Under the pieces are notes generated by a model. It saw nothing but the letters and a program-made list of their open reading frames with translations. It had not been told where the DNA came from and made no database searches. Shown in pieces: positions 8,767-18,308 of a stretch of 64,000 nt of DNA. Where the stretch lies: contig NZ_AP020335.1 in the NCBI RefSeq assembly GCF_013340845.1, positions 1,302,001-1,366,000 of the forward strand, written 5' to 3'. The first letter of the stretch is position 1, and every line of letters begins with the position of its first letter. The translations under genes and the position numbers were made by a program. Source of the DNA: Hydrogenovibrio marinus. Its GTDB lineage: Bacteria > Pseudomonadota > Gammaproteobacteria > Thiomicrospirales > Thiomicrospiraceae.

Positions 8767-10938
8767 ATGACTCCCCAAGAACTTTATCTACAAGTCTTTA
8801 AAAAAGAATTTGACCACCAAGAAGACGATGCTCTCAGCTTTAAAGCTTGTGAAATTGCGGTTGAAGCAGAAGAATTACCAAAAGTAGCCCGAGTAAGAAG
8901 CACTGATGTCGCTGTTGTTTTGGCTGGACTAAATCTCGATAGAGATACCTTAATTGCGACGCTCTTAAGTGACGGCAATTTAGACGAAGCCTATCCCATC
9001 GAAAAACTGAAATCTCTCTTCAGTCCTAACATTGTTCAGATGGTTTCAGAAATTCGTCGCTTGAACGCCATCAAAGAATTTAACGCGGCCTCTGCTACCA
9101 ACGAAGTTCAAACCGAGCGCCTAAGGCAAATGCTATTAGCCATGACTTCAGACATTCGCATTATGATTGTCAAGTTAGCGTATCGCGTTGTGCGCCTGCG
9201 TAACCTAAAAAATGAACCTGATAACGTCAAGGAACAAATCGCCAACGAAACCCAGTTGATTTTTGCCCCCCTTGCCAATCGCTTAGGGATTGCCCAGCTC
9301 AAGTGGGAACTTGAGGATTTGTCCTTCCGCTACCTGAATCCTGAGCTGTATAAATCTATTGCTCAACAACTTGACTCAAAGCGTGCCGGACGAGAAGCCT
9401 TTATCAGTAACGTGATTGACACTTTGAAAGCAATGTTTCATGAAAAAAATATGGACTTCAAGATATCAGGTCGCCCGAAACACATTTATAGCATCTGGAA
9501 AAAGATGTCAAAAAAGAACCTTCCGATTGATGAACTTTATGATCTTCGAGCGGTTCGTATCTATGTGGATTCTATTGAGCAATGCTATGAAGTATTAGGG
9601 ATGGTTCACAGCCGTTGGAACTACATTAAAGATGAGTTCGACGATTACATTGCAAGCCCAAAGGAAAACGGTTACCAGTCAATTCACACCGTTATTATCG
9701 GTGCAGAAAACAAAACCGTTGAGATTCAAATTCGTACCTATGAAATGCATCACCACGCGGAATATGGTGTAGCGGCACACTGGCGCTACAAAGAAGGCGG
9801 CAAGAAGCTGGATGCGCGTCTTGAACAAAGCATCAACCTTGTTCGACAAATGCTGGAGTACAACGATAACCCGGATTTGTTGAATGAAATCAGTACAGAA
9901 CTTTTGTCTGAGCATATCTATGCAATGACGCCAACGGATGAAATCATTACGCTAAGTAAAGGCTCTACACCGCTGGACTTTGCCTATTATATCCATACCG
10001 AGCTTGGGCACCGTTGTCGTGGCGCAAAAGTTAACGGCAGAATCGTTCCACTTACCTATCAGCTGAAAACGGGTGATAAGGTTGAGGTGCTTACCGTTAA
10101 GTCTGGTGAACCGAGCCGCAACTGGCTAAATCCTAACTTAAATTATTTGGGAAGCAGCCGTGCACGTGCCAAAGTACGCCATTGGTTCAATCATCAAAAC
10201 AAAGAAGCCAACCGAGATGCCGGTGAAGCAATCTTCAATAAAGAATTGCGCCGTTTGCATGCTCAAGATTTTCATGTCGATCAATTGGTTCAGCAGTTCA
10301 AGTCCGAATCCGTATCAGACTTCTTTGAAGCGCTAGGTCGAGGTCAAATCAATGACCGACAACTGAACAGTGCAATTCAAAAACAACTGAAACCGCAACA
10401 AAGACACATTACATCTCAAGATCCGGCTAAAACCAAGGTTACTGATTCAATTCATTTGACCGACAACCGTCATGAGCCAGCAAGAGCTTATGTTATCGGC
10501 TCACCTCAACTAAAAACACTGTTGGCTCCTTGTTGTCACCCGACCGAGCATGACGAGATTATCGGTTATGTCACACGAGGTAGAGGGATTACCGTCCACA
10601 AAAAAGATTGTAATAATATTCTTAACCTGAGTTACGAAGAGCAAAAGCGCTTGATTGCCGTGTCTTGGACGCGACATCAAGAAGAGCTGGTTGAGACTTA
10701 CGAGGCCGAGCTGAGCGTGCTTTGCTTTGACCGAAAAGGTCTACTGCGAGATATCATGACTTTGTTGACATCAATGGACATTAATATTTTACGCTCTGAT
10801 ACGTCATCCGATAAATCCGATGGTACGGTAACAATGCAGTTTGTCTTAGAACTGGATTCACATATTAGCGTGGGGAATCTACTTGACCAGCTGGAGCAGA
10901 TTGATAACGTAGAAACCGCTTCAATTAACTTAAACTAA
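8767..10938 (+). CDS. relA: (p)ppGpp synthetase RelA
   Basis: Ribosome-associated stringent-response enzyme of 723 residues. The N-terminal HD region is degenerate, without an HD-ED hydrolase motif, which points to RelA and not SpoT. The synthetase domain has YDLRAVRIY and the acidic DEFDDYIASPKENGYQSIHT stretch (the EFDD form typical of RelA), then VEIQIRTYEMHHHAEYGVAAHW. A TGS domain follows (TPTDEIITLSKGSTPLDFAYYIHTELGHRCRGAK), then a Cys/His conserved region (LLAPCCHP) and a C-terminal ACT domain. It is a single gene with its own upstream region. The stop codon overlaps a copy of the 19-bp dispersed motif. Its partners in this window are a DksA-like protein and a tRNA operon with a GC-rich promoter discriminator. 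Confidence 0.97.
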   Translation: MTPQELYLQVFKKEFDHQEDDALSFKACEIAVEAEELPKVARVRSTDVAVVLAGLNLDRDTLIATLLSDGNLDEAYPIEKLKSLFSPNIVQMVSEIRRLNAIKEFNAASATNEVQTERLRQMLLAMTSDIRIMIVKLAYRVVRLRNLKNEPDNVKEQIANETQLIFAPLANRLGIAQLKWELEDLSFRYLNPELYKSIAQQLDSKRAGREAFISNVIDTLKAMFHEKNMDFKISGRPKHIYSIWKKMSKKNLPIDELYDLRAVRIYVDSIEQCYEVLGMVHSRWNYIKDEFDDYIASPKENGYQSIHTVIIGAENKTVEIQIRTYEMHHHAEYGVAAHWRYKEGGKKLDARLEQSINLVRQMLEYNDNPDLLNEISTELLSEHIYAMTPTDEIITLSKGSTPLDFAYYIHTELGHRCRGAKVNGRIVPLTYQLKTGDKVEVLTVKSGEPSRNWLNPNLNYLGSSRARAKVRHWFNHQNKEANRDAGEAIFNKELRRLHAQDFHVDQLVQQFKSESVSDFFEALGRGQINDRQLNSAIQKQLKPQQRHITSQDPAKTKVTDSIHLTDNRHEPARAYVIGSPQLKTLLAPCCHPTEHDEIIGYVTRGRGITVHKKDCNNILNLSYEEQKRLIAVSWTRHQEELVETYEAELSVLCFDRKGLLRDIMTLLTSMDINILRSDTSSDKSDGTVTMQFVLELDSHISVGNLLDQLEQIDNVETASINLN

Positions 10939-10955
10939 AATCTACCAGGTTGGGG
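10937..10955 (+). repeat. Dispersed 19-bp motif, copy 2 (G-form)
   Basis: AAAATCTACCAGGTTGGGG, the full 19-bp form. It starts within the last two bases of the relA stop codon. Confidence 0.8.
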
Positions 10956-11004
10956 TATTTGTTTTAAATATCAACAACTTGTTTTGTTTTATAAAAGTCG
11001 AAAT

Positions 11005-11712
11005 TTATAGAGTTTTAAAAACATCTTCACTCAGATAAGTGAATGTATTTTCTAAGCCATAGATGTTTGAAATGGGGAGATTCTCCCCTTTTAGCCATTG
11101 TTGAATGGCCTGATGTTTTGAAGCACCCGTCACAATCTTAATCACGGTTTTACTGTTGCAAAGCGTTTCGAAAGACAAGCTCAAACGCTCACTTGGCGGT
11201 TTAGGGGATTGATGTTCCAGCACAGTATATTGATCTTCGATATAAAAATGCCCGGGGAACAAACTGGCGGTATGTCCGTCCTCGCCCATTCCTAGTAAAC
11301 ACAAATCAAAGCATCCAACAGAATCAATCACAGCATGAACAATGTCATTATAAGCTTTGGAGGCTGTCTCTAAACCTAGCTCCATTGGCATGAAATGAAT
11401 TTGGTCATTTGGGATTTGGCCCTGCTTACCCAACCAATACTGAGTTAAGGCGACACTATTCCTTTCCGCATGAGTTTCAGGATAACAGCGCTCATCACCC
11501 ATATAAATATGCCAACGTGCCCAATCTGAATCTGCCTTTGAAAGCAGTTCATAACAACGATTGGGAGTCGAGCCCCCTGCTGTAATAAAATGAAAACTTC
11601 CCTTTTGTGAAATAGATTGTTCCGCAATCAGAAGAATTTGCTCAGTAACTTTTTGGGCAACGTCTTCAGCGGTTTGTAGCGCGATCCAATTATTTGGTAA
11701 GGATGTGTTCAT
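11005..11712 (-). CDS. pgl: 6-phosphogluconolactonase
   Basis: DevB-type lactonase of 235 residues from the ATG at 11712; the frame remains open to 11835 but that would overlap zwf by more than 100 bases. It hydrolyses 6-phosphogluconolactone to 6-phosphogluconate. Visible motifs are FITAGGSTPNRCYELL (sugar phosphate loop), HIYMGDERCYP, FDLCLLGMGEDGHTASLFPGH (active site) and SLSFETLCNSKTVIKIVTG. It is the last gene of gnd-zwf-pgl, starting 10 bases after zwf. The cluster forms a complete oxidative pentose phosphate branch supplying NADPH. Confidence 0.95.
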   Translation of the reverse strand: MNTSLPNNWIALQTAEDVAQKVTEQILLIAEQSISQKGSFHFITAGGSTPNRCYELLSKADSDWARWHIYMGDERCYPETHAERNSVALTQYWLGKQGQIPNDQIHFMPMELGLETASKAYNDIVHAVIDSVGCFDLCLLGMGEDGHTASLFPGHFYIEDQYTVLEHQSPKPPSERLSLSFETLCNSKTVIKIVTGASKHQAIQQWLKGENLPISNIYGLENTFTYLSEDVFKTL

Positions 11713-11722
11713 TTGGCTATCT

Positions 11723-13213
11723 TTACGGATTAGTGGCGCACTCTGGGTTGATATGACGACGCCAACCTTGATCTGGATGATCAAAGAGTTTTTCAGCGCC
11801 TTGTGGCCCCCAACTTCCCGATGGGTAGGTATCAATATAGCTGGTATCGGATGCCCAAACTTCCAATACAGGATCTACAACTTTCCAAGCCGCTTTGACT
11901 TCATCGTAGCGCAGGAATAGTGAGCGGTCGCCTTTAATTACATCCAGCAAGAGTTCTTCATAAGCATCTATAGAGTCCTCGCCTTCCAATCTCATGGCGG
12001 CATCCAAACTAATCTGCTGGGTTGAAATCTCCAAACCAGGTTCTTTAGCAGTCATTTCGACTTTGATAGATTCGCGAGGTTGTATCCCAAAAATGATCCA
12101 GTTAGGATCCATTTTTTTAACCTGAGAATCGCGGAAAAACTGCTTGGGAGGGTGTTTAAAACAAATGGAAACCAATGTTTTCGACGCAGCCATATTTTTA
12201 CCCGTTTGAATGTAAAACGGCACACCTGCCCAACGCCAATTATCGATATAAAGCTTAAGGGCAGCATAGGTTTCTGTGACGCTATCTTCTGCAACGCCTG
12301 GCTCTTCAAGATAGCTTGGAACCTGCTCCCCTTTCACTTCTCCAGCTGCATACTGCGCGCGATAAGCTTGAGATTTAACATTGTTCTTGGAAATGGAGCG
12401 AATTGACTTAAGCAGCTTGACCTTTTCATCACGTAAATCTTCAGCATCCATGGATGCCGGAGGTTCCATCGCCACAAGTGCCAGAAGTTGTAATAAATGA
12501 CTTTGAATCATGTCTCGCATAGCACCACTGGTGTCGTAATAACCAGCTCGGCTTCCAATTGGACGATCTTCTGCATGCGTGATTTGAATATGGTCAATAT
12601 AATTTCGGTTCCAGAGCGGCTCCATCAACAAGTTGGCGAAGCGGAAAACCATCACGTTCTGCACCATTCCTTTTCCTAAGTAATGATCAATCCGATAGGT
12701 TTGTGATTCACTGATGTGTTTGTTTAGTTCTAGTTGAAGCGCTTTTGCACTGGCAGTATCATAACCAAATGGCTTTTCAAGTACCACTCTTCTCCAGCCC
12801 ATGCTTTCATCAAGCAAGCCTGTTTTGTTTAGGTTTCTAACAACCTTGGCAAAGTGGTCAGGTCCCAAAGAAAGATAAAACGCCATGTTCGATGGCATAT
12901 TTTCAGCATTCAACAAGTTTTCTAACTCGTGATAAGAACTGATTTCATCGGCATCCATGGCAAAATATTGCATGCGTTTTGCAAAACGTGCGAAAACATC
13001 ATCTTTTAGTCCGCCACGCGCCTTTGGTGAAACGGATTTTTTAATGATCTCCAACCATTCTTCTTGCGTATAGTTTTTACGTCCTAGGGTGATAAGACGC
13101 ATGCCGTCACTTAAACGGTTCATTTCATCCAAGTGATAGAAGGCAGGCATCAGCTTGGTTAAAGATAGATTTCCCGTCGCACCAAAAACAACAAATGAAC
13201 AATCTTGTGGCAT
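11723..13213 (-). CDS. zwf: Glucose-6-phosphate 1-dehydrogenase
   Basis: 496-residue dehydrogenase that oxidises glucose 6-phosphate to 6-phosphogluconolactone. It begins with the NADP-binding loop [20 protein letters not shown], has the active-site block [13 protein letters not shown] near residue 180 with the catalytic His, and the C-terminal [11 protein letters not shown] and [10 protein letters not shown] stretches typical of G6PDH. Length is normal. It lies 3 bases after gnd and 10 before pgl, so the three genes should be one operon. No motif is missing. Confidence 0.97.
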   Translation of the reverse strand: MPQDCSFVVFGATGNLSLTKLMPAFYHLDEMNRLSDGMRLITLGRKNYTQEEWLEIIKKSVSPKARGGLKDDVFARFAKRMQYFAMDADEISSYHELENLLNAENMPSNMAFYLSLGPDHFAKVVRNLNKTGLLDESMGWRRVVLEKPFGYDTASAKALQLELNKHISESQTYRIDHYLGKGMVQNVMVFRFANLLMEPLWNRNYIDHIQITHAEDRPIGSRAGYYDTSGAMRDMIQSHLLQLLALVAMEPPASMDAEDLRDEKVKLLKSIRSISKNNVKSQAYRAQYAAGEVKGEQVPSYLEEPGVAEDSVTETYAALKLYIDNWRWAGVPFYIQTGKNMAASKTLVSICFKHPPKQFFRDSQVKKMDPNWIIFGIQPRESIKVEMTAKEPGLEISTQQISLDAAMRLEGEDSIDAYEELLLDVIKGDRSLFLRYDEVKAAWKVVDPVLEVWASDTSYIDTYPSGSWGPQGAEKLFDHPDQGWRRHINPECATNP

Positions 13214-13216
13214 TCA

Positions 13217-14665
13217 TTACACCTCGTAAGTTGTGGAGCTGACATTTCCGCCGGATTGAATCCAGTCGGTATGGAAAAATTCGCCGCGAGGTTTATCGAC
13301 ACGCTCATAAGTATGGGCGCCAAAATAATCACGCTGAGCCTGTAATAGGTTGGCTGGGAGTGTCGCACTGCGATAACCGTCAAAGAAAGCAAGTGCAGAG
13401 CTTAGTGCAGGCGTAGGTATCTGACTTTGAATACCAAAAATAATTGCTTTACGCCAGTTGGACTCTGCCCCTTTAATGGCCGACTCAAAGAAATTCGCAT
13501 GCAGAAGGTTCTGTAAATCTGGCTGCTTGTCATAGGCCGCCTTAATTTCACCCAGGAAGGTGCTGCGGATAATGCAACCGCCGCGCCACATCAAAGCGAT
13601 TCCGCCATAGTTCAATTCCCAACCAAACTCCTTGGCGGCTTCGGACATCAACATATAGCCCTGTGTGTAAGAAATGATTTTAGAGGCATACAGTGCATCA
13701 TGAATAGCGGTCAATGTCTCTTGTTTGTCAACGGATAACGCGACTTGTTGTTTCGGGAAAATGCCCGCTGCTTTTTGTCTTTCGGTTTTTAGTGACGACA
13801 AGCAACGGCTATAGACTGACTCGGTAATCAAGGTTAGAGGAATCCCCAAATCCAATGAACTGATTCCCGTCCATTTTCCGGTTCCCTTTTGTCCTGCGGC
13901 ATCAAGAATCTTATCGACTAGCGGTTCACCATCCTCATCTTTAAACGAAAGGATATTTGCCGTAATCTCAATCAAATAAGAATCCAGAACCCCTTTATTC
14001 CACTCTGCAAAAATCTGTTGGCACTCATCCGCACTTAGCCCAAGCCCCTCTCTCATAAGTTGGTAGGCTTCGGTAATCAACTGCATATCACCGTATTCAA
14101 TACCGTTGTGAACCATTTTGACATAATGTCCAGCGCCACCTTGCCCAACCCAATCACAGCAGGCTTCATCGTGACTCTTCGCTGCAATATCCTGAAAAAT
14201 AGGTTTAACGGATGACCATGCCTTCGGGTTTCCACCAGGCATAATGGAGGGTCCAAATCTAGCGCCTTCTTCACCACCGGAGACGCCTGTTCCAATAAAC
14301 AGAATGCCTTTTTCTTCTAAGTATTTGGTACGACGGTCGGAGTCGGTATATAGCGAATTTCCACCATCAATAATGATGTCACCTTTTTCTAGGAGGGGCA
14401 ATAGCAATTCAATAAAGTGATCAACCACTTCACCAGCCTTAACCATCAGCATGACTTTTCTAGGAGCGCTAAGGCTATCAACAAACTCTTCCAGAGAGTA
14501 AGCACCTACAATCGGACGATCTTCAACACGCTGTTGCAAAAAGGTTTCTGTCTTATCGGCAGATCGGTTGTAAACCGTTACGCGATAACCGTGATCCGCC
14601 ATATTTAGAACAAGGTTCTGCCCCATGACTGCTAAACCAATTAGACCGATATCCGATTTTGACAT
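13217..14665 (-). CDS. gnd: 6-phosphogluconate dehydrogenase, decarboxylating
   Basis: 482 residues from the ATG at 14665, chosen because GGAG lies 8 bases upstream; the frame continues to 14689. It converts 6-phosphogluconate to ribulose 5-phosphate and CO2 with NADP+. Seen are the nucleotide-binding IGLIGLAVMGQNLVLNMADHGY, NRSADKT, the substrate signature GTGVSGGEEGARFGPSIMPGG, the catalytic HNGIEYGDMQLI and the C-terminal helical domain with GGCIIRSTFL and FFGAHTYER. First gene of gnd-zwf-pgl. Upstream is about 200 AT-rich bases before the tRNA terminator, presumably holding the promoter. Confidence 0.97.
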   Translation of the reverse strand: MSKSDIGLIGLAVMGQNLVLNMADHGYRVTVYNRSADKTETFLQQRVEDRPIVGAYSLEEFVDSLSAPRKVMLMVKAGEVVDHFIELLLPLLEKGDIIIDGGNSLYTDSDRRTKYLEEKGILFIGTGVSGGEEGARFGPSIMPGGNPKAWSSVKPIFQDIAAKSHDEACCDWVGQGGAGHYVKMVHNGIEYGDMQLITEAYQLMREGLGLSADECQQIFAEWNKGVLDSYLIEITANILSFKDEDGEPLVDKILDAAGQKGTGKWTGISSLDLGIPLTLITESVYSRCLSSLKTERQKAAGIFPKQQVALSVDKQETLTAIHDALYASKIISYTQGYMLMSEAAKEFGWELNYGGIALMWRGGCIIRSTFLGEIKAAYDKQPDLQNLLHANFFESAIKGAESNWRKAIIFGIQSQIPTPALSSALAFFDGYRSATLPANLLQAQRDYFGAHTYERVDKPRGEFFHTDWIQSGGNVSSTTYEV

Positions 14666-14863
14666 AGAGCAACTCCTACCTAGACGCATTTACTCACTAA
14701 ACAACGTTGAGATGAAGCTTTAGCTTAGCGATGAAATACATTATCAATATGAAATAAATTTTAAGAAAAGCGAATTTGTGCTGATAGACACCTAGACACG
14801 ACGATGTGCTTGAATTTCAGTTTAACAGGAAAAATAAAATCGAGAAAGCGGAAAAACGAGAAA

Positions 14864-14904
14864 TAAAAAAGCCCGACATAACTCACATTATGTCGGGCTT
14901 TTAG
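14864..14904 (-). terminator. Intrinsic terminator of the tRNA operon
   Basis: A perfect 11-bp stem, GCCCGACATAA/TTATGTCGGGC, has a 6-base loop. Six A at 14865-14870 read as a T tract on the minus strand. It lies just past the last tRNA-Glu. Confidence 0.92.
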
Positions 14905-14908
14905 TGTG

Positions 14909-14984
14909 TGGCGTCCCGTAGGGGAGTCGAACCCCTGTTACAGCCGTGAAAGGGCCGTGTCCTAGGCCTCTAGACGAACGGGAC
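14909..14984 (-). tRNA. tRNA-Glu (UUC), second copy
   Basis: 76-nt cloverleaf with acceptor GTCCCGT/ACGGGAC, anticodon loop CTTTCAC (TTC), T-arm GGGGTTCGACTCCCC and encoded CCA end. It matches the 15162-15237 copy closely over the whole length. It is the last gene of the tRNA operon. Confidence 0.97.
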
Positions 14985-15082
14985 AGATTTGAGCGTCCGC
15001 TCGGTGCTTGTATTTCAACAAGCGATAAGCTGAAAGGTTTTATGTACGGGCCTAGTCGTACCCTATTCAACTTACCTAAAAA

Positions 15083-15157
15083 TGGAGCGGGAAACGAGGA
15101 TCGAACTCGCGACCCCAACCTTGGCAAGGTTGTGCTCTACCGCTGAGCTATTCCCGC
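15083..15157 (-). tRNA. tRNA-Gly (GCC)
   Basis: 75-nt cloverleaf with acceptor GCGGGAA/TTCCCGC, anticodon arm CAACCTTGCCAAGGTTG (anticodon GCC), T-arm CGAGTTCGATCCTCG and encoded CCA. It lies between the two tRNA-Glu genes and is presumably cut from the same precursor. Confidence 0.97.
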
Positions 15158-15161
15158 ATAA

Positions 15162-15237
15162 TGGCGTCCCGTAGGGGAGTCGAACCCCTGTTACAGCCGT
15201 GAAAGGGCCGTGTCCTAGGCCTCTAGACGAACGGGAC
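15162..15237 (-). tRNA. tRNA-Glu (UUC), first copy
   Basis: 76-nt tRNA with anticodon TTC in CTTTCAC, T-arm GGGGTTCGACTCCCC and encoded CCA. Only 4 bases separate it from tRNA-Gly, so it is co-transcribed. Confidence 0.97.
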
Positions 15238-15308
15238 ACTTTTGAAAGTGCATATCTAAAATATGACGCGACTATGGCCTAGTATAATCGTGTTTATCAG
15301 TTCAAATT

Positions 15309-15384
15309 TGGTGGAGCTAAGCGGGATCGAACCGCTGACCTCAACACTGCCAGTGTTGCGCTCTCCCAGCTGAGCTATAGCCCC
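15309..15384 (-). tRNA. tRNA-Ala (GGC)
   Basis: 76-nt cloverleaf with acceptor GGGGCTA/TAGCTCC, D-arm AGCTCAGCTGGGAGAGC, anticodon loop CTGGCAG (GGC), T-arm GCGGTTCGATCCCGC and encoded CCA. It is the first gene of the Ala-Glu-Gly-Glu operon, which follows gltX as in pseudomonads. Confidence 0.97.
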
Positions 15385-15447
15385 AAATTTCCACTCTAGT
15401 TAAGATTGTGAAATCTTAGTCAGGAGCCATGTAACTGATAGGCGCGT

Positions 15448-15475
15448 ATTATAAAGATATGCCGCCTTGGGTCAA
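15448..15475 (-). promoter_or_regulatory. Sigma-70 promoter of the tRNA operon
   Basis: On the minus strand, TTGACC (15470-15475) and a perfect TATAAT (15448-15453) are 16 bases apart. The sequence after the -10 is GC-rich (ACGCGCC), the discriminator type of stable-RNA promoters shut down by ppGpp and DksA. It sits between the gltX terminator and tRNA-Ala. Confidence 0.85.
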
Positions 15476-15542
15476 GGCATTTTTTCATAAATCTGTAAAT
15501 ATTTTTCGTTCCACTGAGTGTGCTAACGTCGGCCCAAAAACA

Positions 15543-15577
15543 AACGGGCGAACTTCATTACAAAGCCGCCCGTTGTA
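15543..15577 (-). terminator. Intrinsic terminator of gltX
   Basis: The arms AACGGGCG and CGCCCGTT form an 8-bp stem with a 16-base loop. On the minus strand the stem is followed by TGTTTTT. It lies about 20 bases past the gltX stop and separates gltX from the tRNA promoter. Confidence 0.8.
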
Positions 15578-15597
15578 TTTCTTTTTTTATCAATATA

Positions 15598-17010
15598 TTA
15601 AGCGTCTTTCATGCGCTGTTGAATATATTCGATTGCAAGGCTAATACGATCCACACAACGTTGTTGCCCGATCAACTCGGCCGTAGCATCAATTGATGGT
15701 GACTGCCCGCCTCCAGTAATCGCAACACGTAAAGGCATCCCTACTTTCCCCATTCCTACATCAAGTTCTGTAGCCGTGGTTTCAATTGCATGGTGAATGG
15801 CTTCTTTGCTCCAGTCAGACAACGCAGCAAACTTTTCCTGAACGTTTCTTAGTGGCTCTTCCGCAACCCCTCTTAGGTGCTTTTTGGCAGCATCGTCATC
15901 AAAAGTTTCATAGTCCTGATAGAAATACACAGCACCATTAGCCATTTCAACAAGGGTTTTGGCTCTTTCTCGCAACAAATCCGCCACTTTTGAAATATCT
16001 GGACCTTGTGCTATGTTCAAGCCTTTCGCTTCCATAAACGGTGTTAGGTTTTTAACCAGGTTATCTATTCCAGTATTTTGGATGTGTTGCTGGTTAATCC
16101 ATAGTAGTTTTTCTACATTGAACGTAGAGGGTGCTGAATTAACCTTTTCCAAATCAAAATACTCAACCATCTCATCGATAGTGAAAACTTCCTGATCTTT
16201 GTAAGACCAACCAAGGCGCACCAAGTAATTCAACAAGGCTTCAGGTAGGAACCCTTCTTCCTTATATTGCAATACAGAAACAGCACCATGACGCTTGGAC
16301 AAGCGACTTCCATCAGGTCCCAATACCATTGGAATGTGGGCAAATCTTGGTAAGGATGCGCCCAGTGCATGGTAAAGGTTGATTTGTCTTGGCGTATTAT
16401 TCAAATGATCATCACCACGAATGACGTGCGTGACATTCATATCCCAGTCATCCACAACAACTGTTAGATTGTAAGTAGGCGTGCCGTCCGAGCGTGCAAT
16501 AATCAAATCATCCAGTTCTTTATTAGAAACAGTCACCTTTCCTTTTACAATGTCATCAATAACGACATCACCATCCAAAGGGTTCTTGAAACGGATAACT
16601 GGCTTAACACCTTCAGGAGGTGTTCCTTTAAAGTCACGATAGCGTCCATCATAACGTGGCTTTTCGCCACGCTCGCGTTGTTGCTCACGCATCGCATCCA
16701 ACTCTTCAGGCGTTGCATAACAGTAATAAGCCAAATCATTATCAAGAAGTTGTTGAATAACAACTTTATAGCGGTCAAACCTTTGCGTTTGGTAATAAGG
16801 ACCTTCTGAATGTGACAAGCCAAGCCACTCCATCCCTTCCATAATGACATCGACAGATTCCTGAGTTGAGCGCTCCAAGTCAGTATCTTCAATTCGTAAA
16901 ATAAAATCGCCGCCCTTTTGCTTGGCATACAACCAAGAATAAAGTGCCGTTCTAACACCGCCGATATGTAAATAACCTGTTGGACTGGGCGCAAAGCGAG
17001 TTTTTACCAC
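15598..17010 (-). CDS. gltX: Glutamyl-tRNA synthetase
   Basis: Class I aminoacyl-tRNA synthetase, 470 residues, charging tRNA-Glu with glutamate. It has the HIGH-type motif in [25 protein letters not shown] at the N-terminus, [11 protein letters not shown], the tRNA acceptor region [21 protein letters not shown] and the KMSKS-type motif as [13 protein letters not shown] near residue 245. The C-terminal anticodon-binding helices are complete. Two cognate tRNA-Glu genes lie directly downstream. No Cys-rich zinc site is evident between about residues 95 and 125. High confidence. Confidence 0.97.
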   Translation of the reverse strand: MVKTRFAPSPTGYLHIGGVRTALYSWLYAKQKGGDFILRIEDTDLERSTQESVDVIMEGMEWLGLSHSEGPYYQTQRFDRYKVVIQQLLDNDLAYYCYATPEELDAMREQQRERGEKPRYDGRYRDFKGTPPEGVKPVIRFKNPLDGDVVIDDIVKGKVTVSNKELDDLIIARSDGTPTYNLTVVVDDWDMNVTHVIRGDDHLNNTPRQINLYHALGASLPRFAHIPMVLGPDGSRLSKRHGAVSVLQYKEEGFLPEALLNYLVRLGWSYKDQEVFTIDEMVEYFDLEKVNSAPSTFNVEKLLWINQQHIQNTGIDNLVKNLTPFMEAKGLNIAQGPDISKVADLLRERAKTLVEMANGAVYFYQDYETFDDDAAKKHLRGVAEEPLRNVQEKFAALSDWSKEAIHHAIETTATELDVGMGKVGMPLRVAITGGGQSPSIDATAELIGQQRCVDRISLAIEYIQQRMKDA

Positions 17011-17092
17011 GAAGTTCTCCTAGAAAAAGTGAATCAAAAATGGCATCTATTATAAAACATCTTAGGGCAGCAATGATGAGACATCGTGACAG

Positions 17093-18091
17093 TTATTGCT
17101 CTTCAACGATACTTCTTGTCAGAAGGGTACGTGTCATGTGGTACAGCAAAATGCTCGATAACGTGATATTCGTCACCATGACAATAAATGCCAGACTTAG
17201 AATCACAGGGTTTCCTGTTAGGTCGTAAATAAACTGTAGTGAAACGTCATAGGATGCTAAGGGATAAATGAACGCCCACCCTATCATGGTCAAACGAATC
17301 TTCCTGAAAAAGCGCTGCATCAAGAACCACATTCCCAAAAAGAAGGTCGCAAAGCTGAACAAGGCCCAGGTTACCACACTCATTTCTGTCGCATGAGACA
17401 ACAGTGCATAAGCGATCAGTCCCAGCGATGGTGGCGACAAAATGATAAACAGACTCGGTCTTAAAGTGTCTTGGATACTGACTTCAAAAATCAGGCGATA
17501 AAACAGGATAAAAATAAATGTAAACCACAAAAATAAGCTGACCGAGAAGTAGAACCATAAGAATTCATCATAGGATTTCGGTAAATAGAAATCCCCTACA
17601 ATCACCACCATGAAATTACCGGACAACAGAATGAAAAAGGTTGGACGTATATCTTGAAGCTTCAGGTTTGTGTCATTCAGCCAACGCGTCAGAATCTCAA
17701 TATTCAAAAAGGTATGAGCGATCACTATCAGTGCAAAAGCGATCAACCATAAGCCCTGCCCTTCATTGAAGTCTTCCAGAGAGAGCAGAAGCAAGAGCGC
17801 TGTGAGTGTGAGAATAGGAAAGTCTAGTAAGCTGATGGAGTTTTGCCACTGGGCTTTAATGAATTGTCGCCCTTCTGCTTTGAACAGGTTTGCAAACGAA
17901 AACACCGTCATTGCGGCAAGAATCAACCAAGCAAGATGCATTATCCACGCGCTAAAAGTGGTACCCGAAGCAATGATTCTTTCAAAATGATGCACTTCGA
18001 TGCCCAAACCGATAAGCCCCATAGGCATCGAAAAATAACTGACCGGTAACTTAAAGAAGTCACGCTTTTCAAACATGGGGCTTTTTTCCAT
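17093..18091 (-). CDS. TDT-family (TehA/SLAC1-like) membrane transporter
   Basis: 332-residue integral membrane protein with about ten predicted helices. It fits the tellurite-resistance/dicarboxylate transporter (TDT) fold: YFSMPMGLIGLG in helix 1, then PTFFILLSGNFMVVIVG, LWFYFSVSLFLWF and RPSLFIILSPPSLGLIAY. Family members include TehA, the malate permease Mae1 and SLAC1 anion channels, so the cargo is likely a small anion. It shares motif order with the divergent neighbour at 18309, for example WFYFS followed by the P-x-LFI-I--PP block. The substrate cannot be read from sequence. Confidence 0.8.
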   Translation of the reverse strand: MEKSPMFEKRDFFKLPVSYFSMPMGLIGLGIEVHHFERIIASGTTFSAWIMHLAWLILAAMTVFSFANLFKAEGRQFIKAQWQNSISLLDFPILTLTALLLLLSLEDFNEGQGLWLIAFALIVIAHTFLNIEILTRWLNDTNLKLQDIRPTFFILLSGNFMVVIVGDFYLPKSYDEFLWFYFSVSLFLWFTFIFILFYRLIFEVSIQDTLRPSLFIILSPPSLGLIAYALLSHATEMSVVTWALFSFATFFLGMWFLMQRFFRKIRLTMIGWAFIYPLASYDVSLQFIYDLTGNPVILSLAFIVMVTNITLSSILLYHMTRTLLTRSIVEEQ

Positions 18092-18308
18092 CGGTTTACG
18101 GGGTTCCTTTCGCTTTTCGGTGCATGGAATTAATATTCACTAGTTAAAAGTATGGTGAACTTACTGGAAATATTCAATCATTTCTTCACGCCCAAAATAC
18201 TTACGCTAGGATTATGCGGGGCTGAAGGATAACAATTTTTCGGCAAGTCATTATAATAGCCGTAAATCCAATTTTTCTTTGCAACATCGCTTATCGTTTG
18301 GGGACACC

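Noticed and set aside
15111-15131. CCCCAACCTTGGCAAGG resembles the dispersed word
   Set aside because: It is the anticodon arm of tRNA-Gly and the resemblance is explained by the stem sequence.
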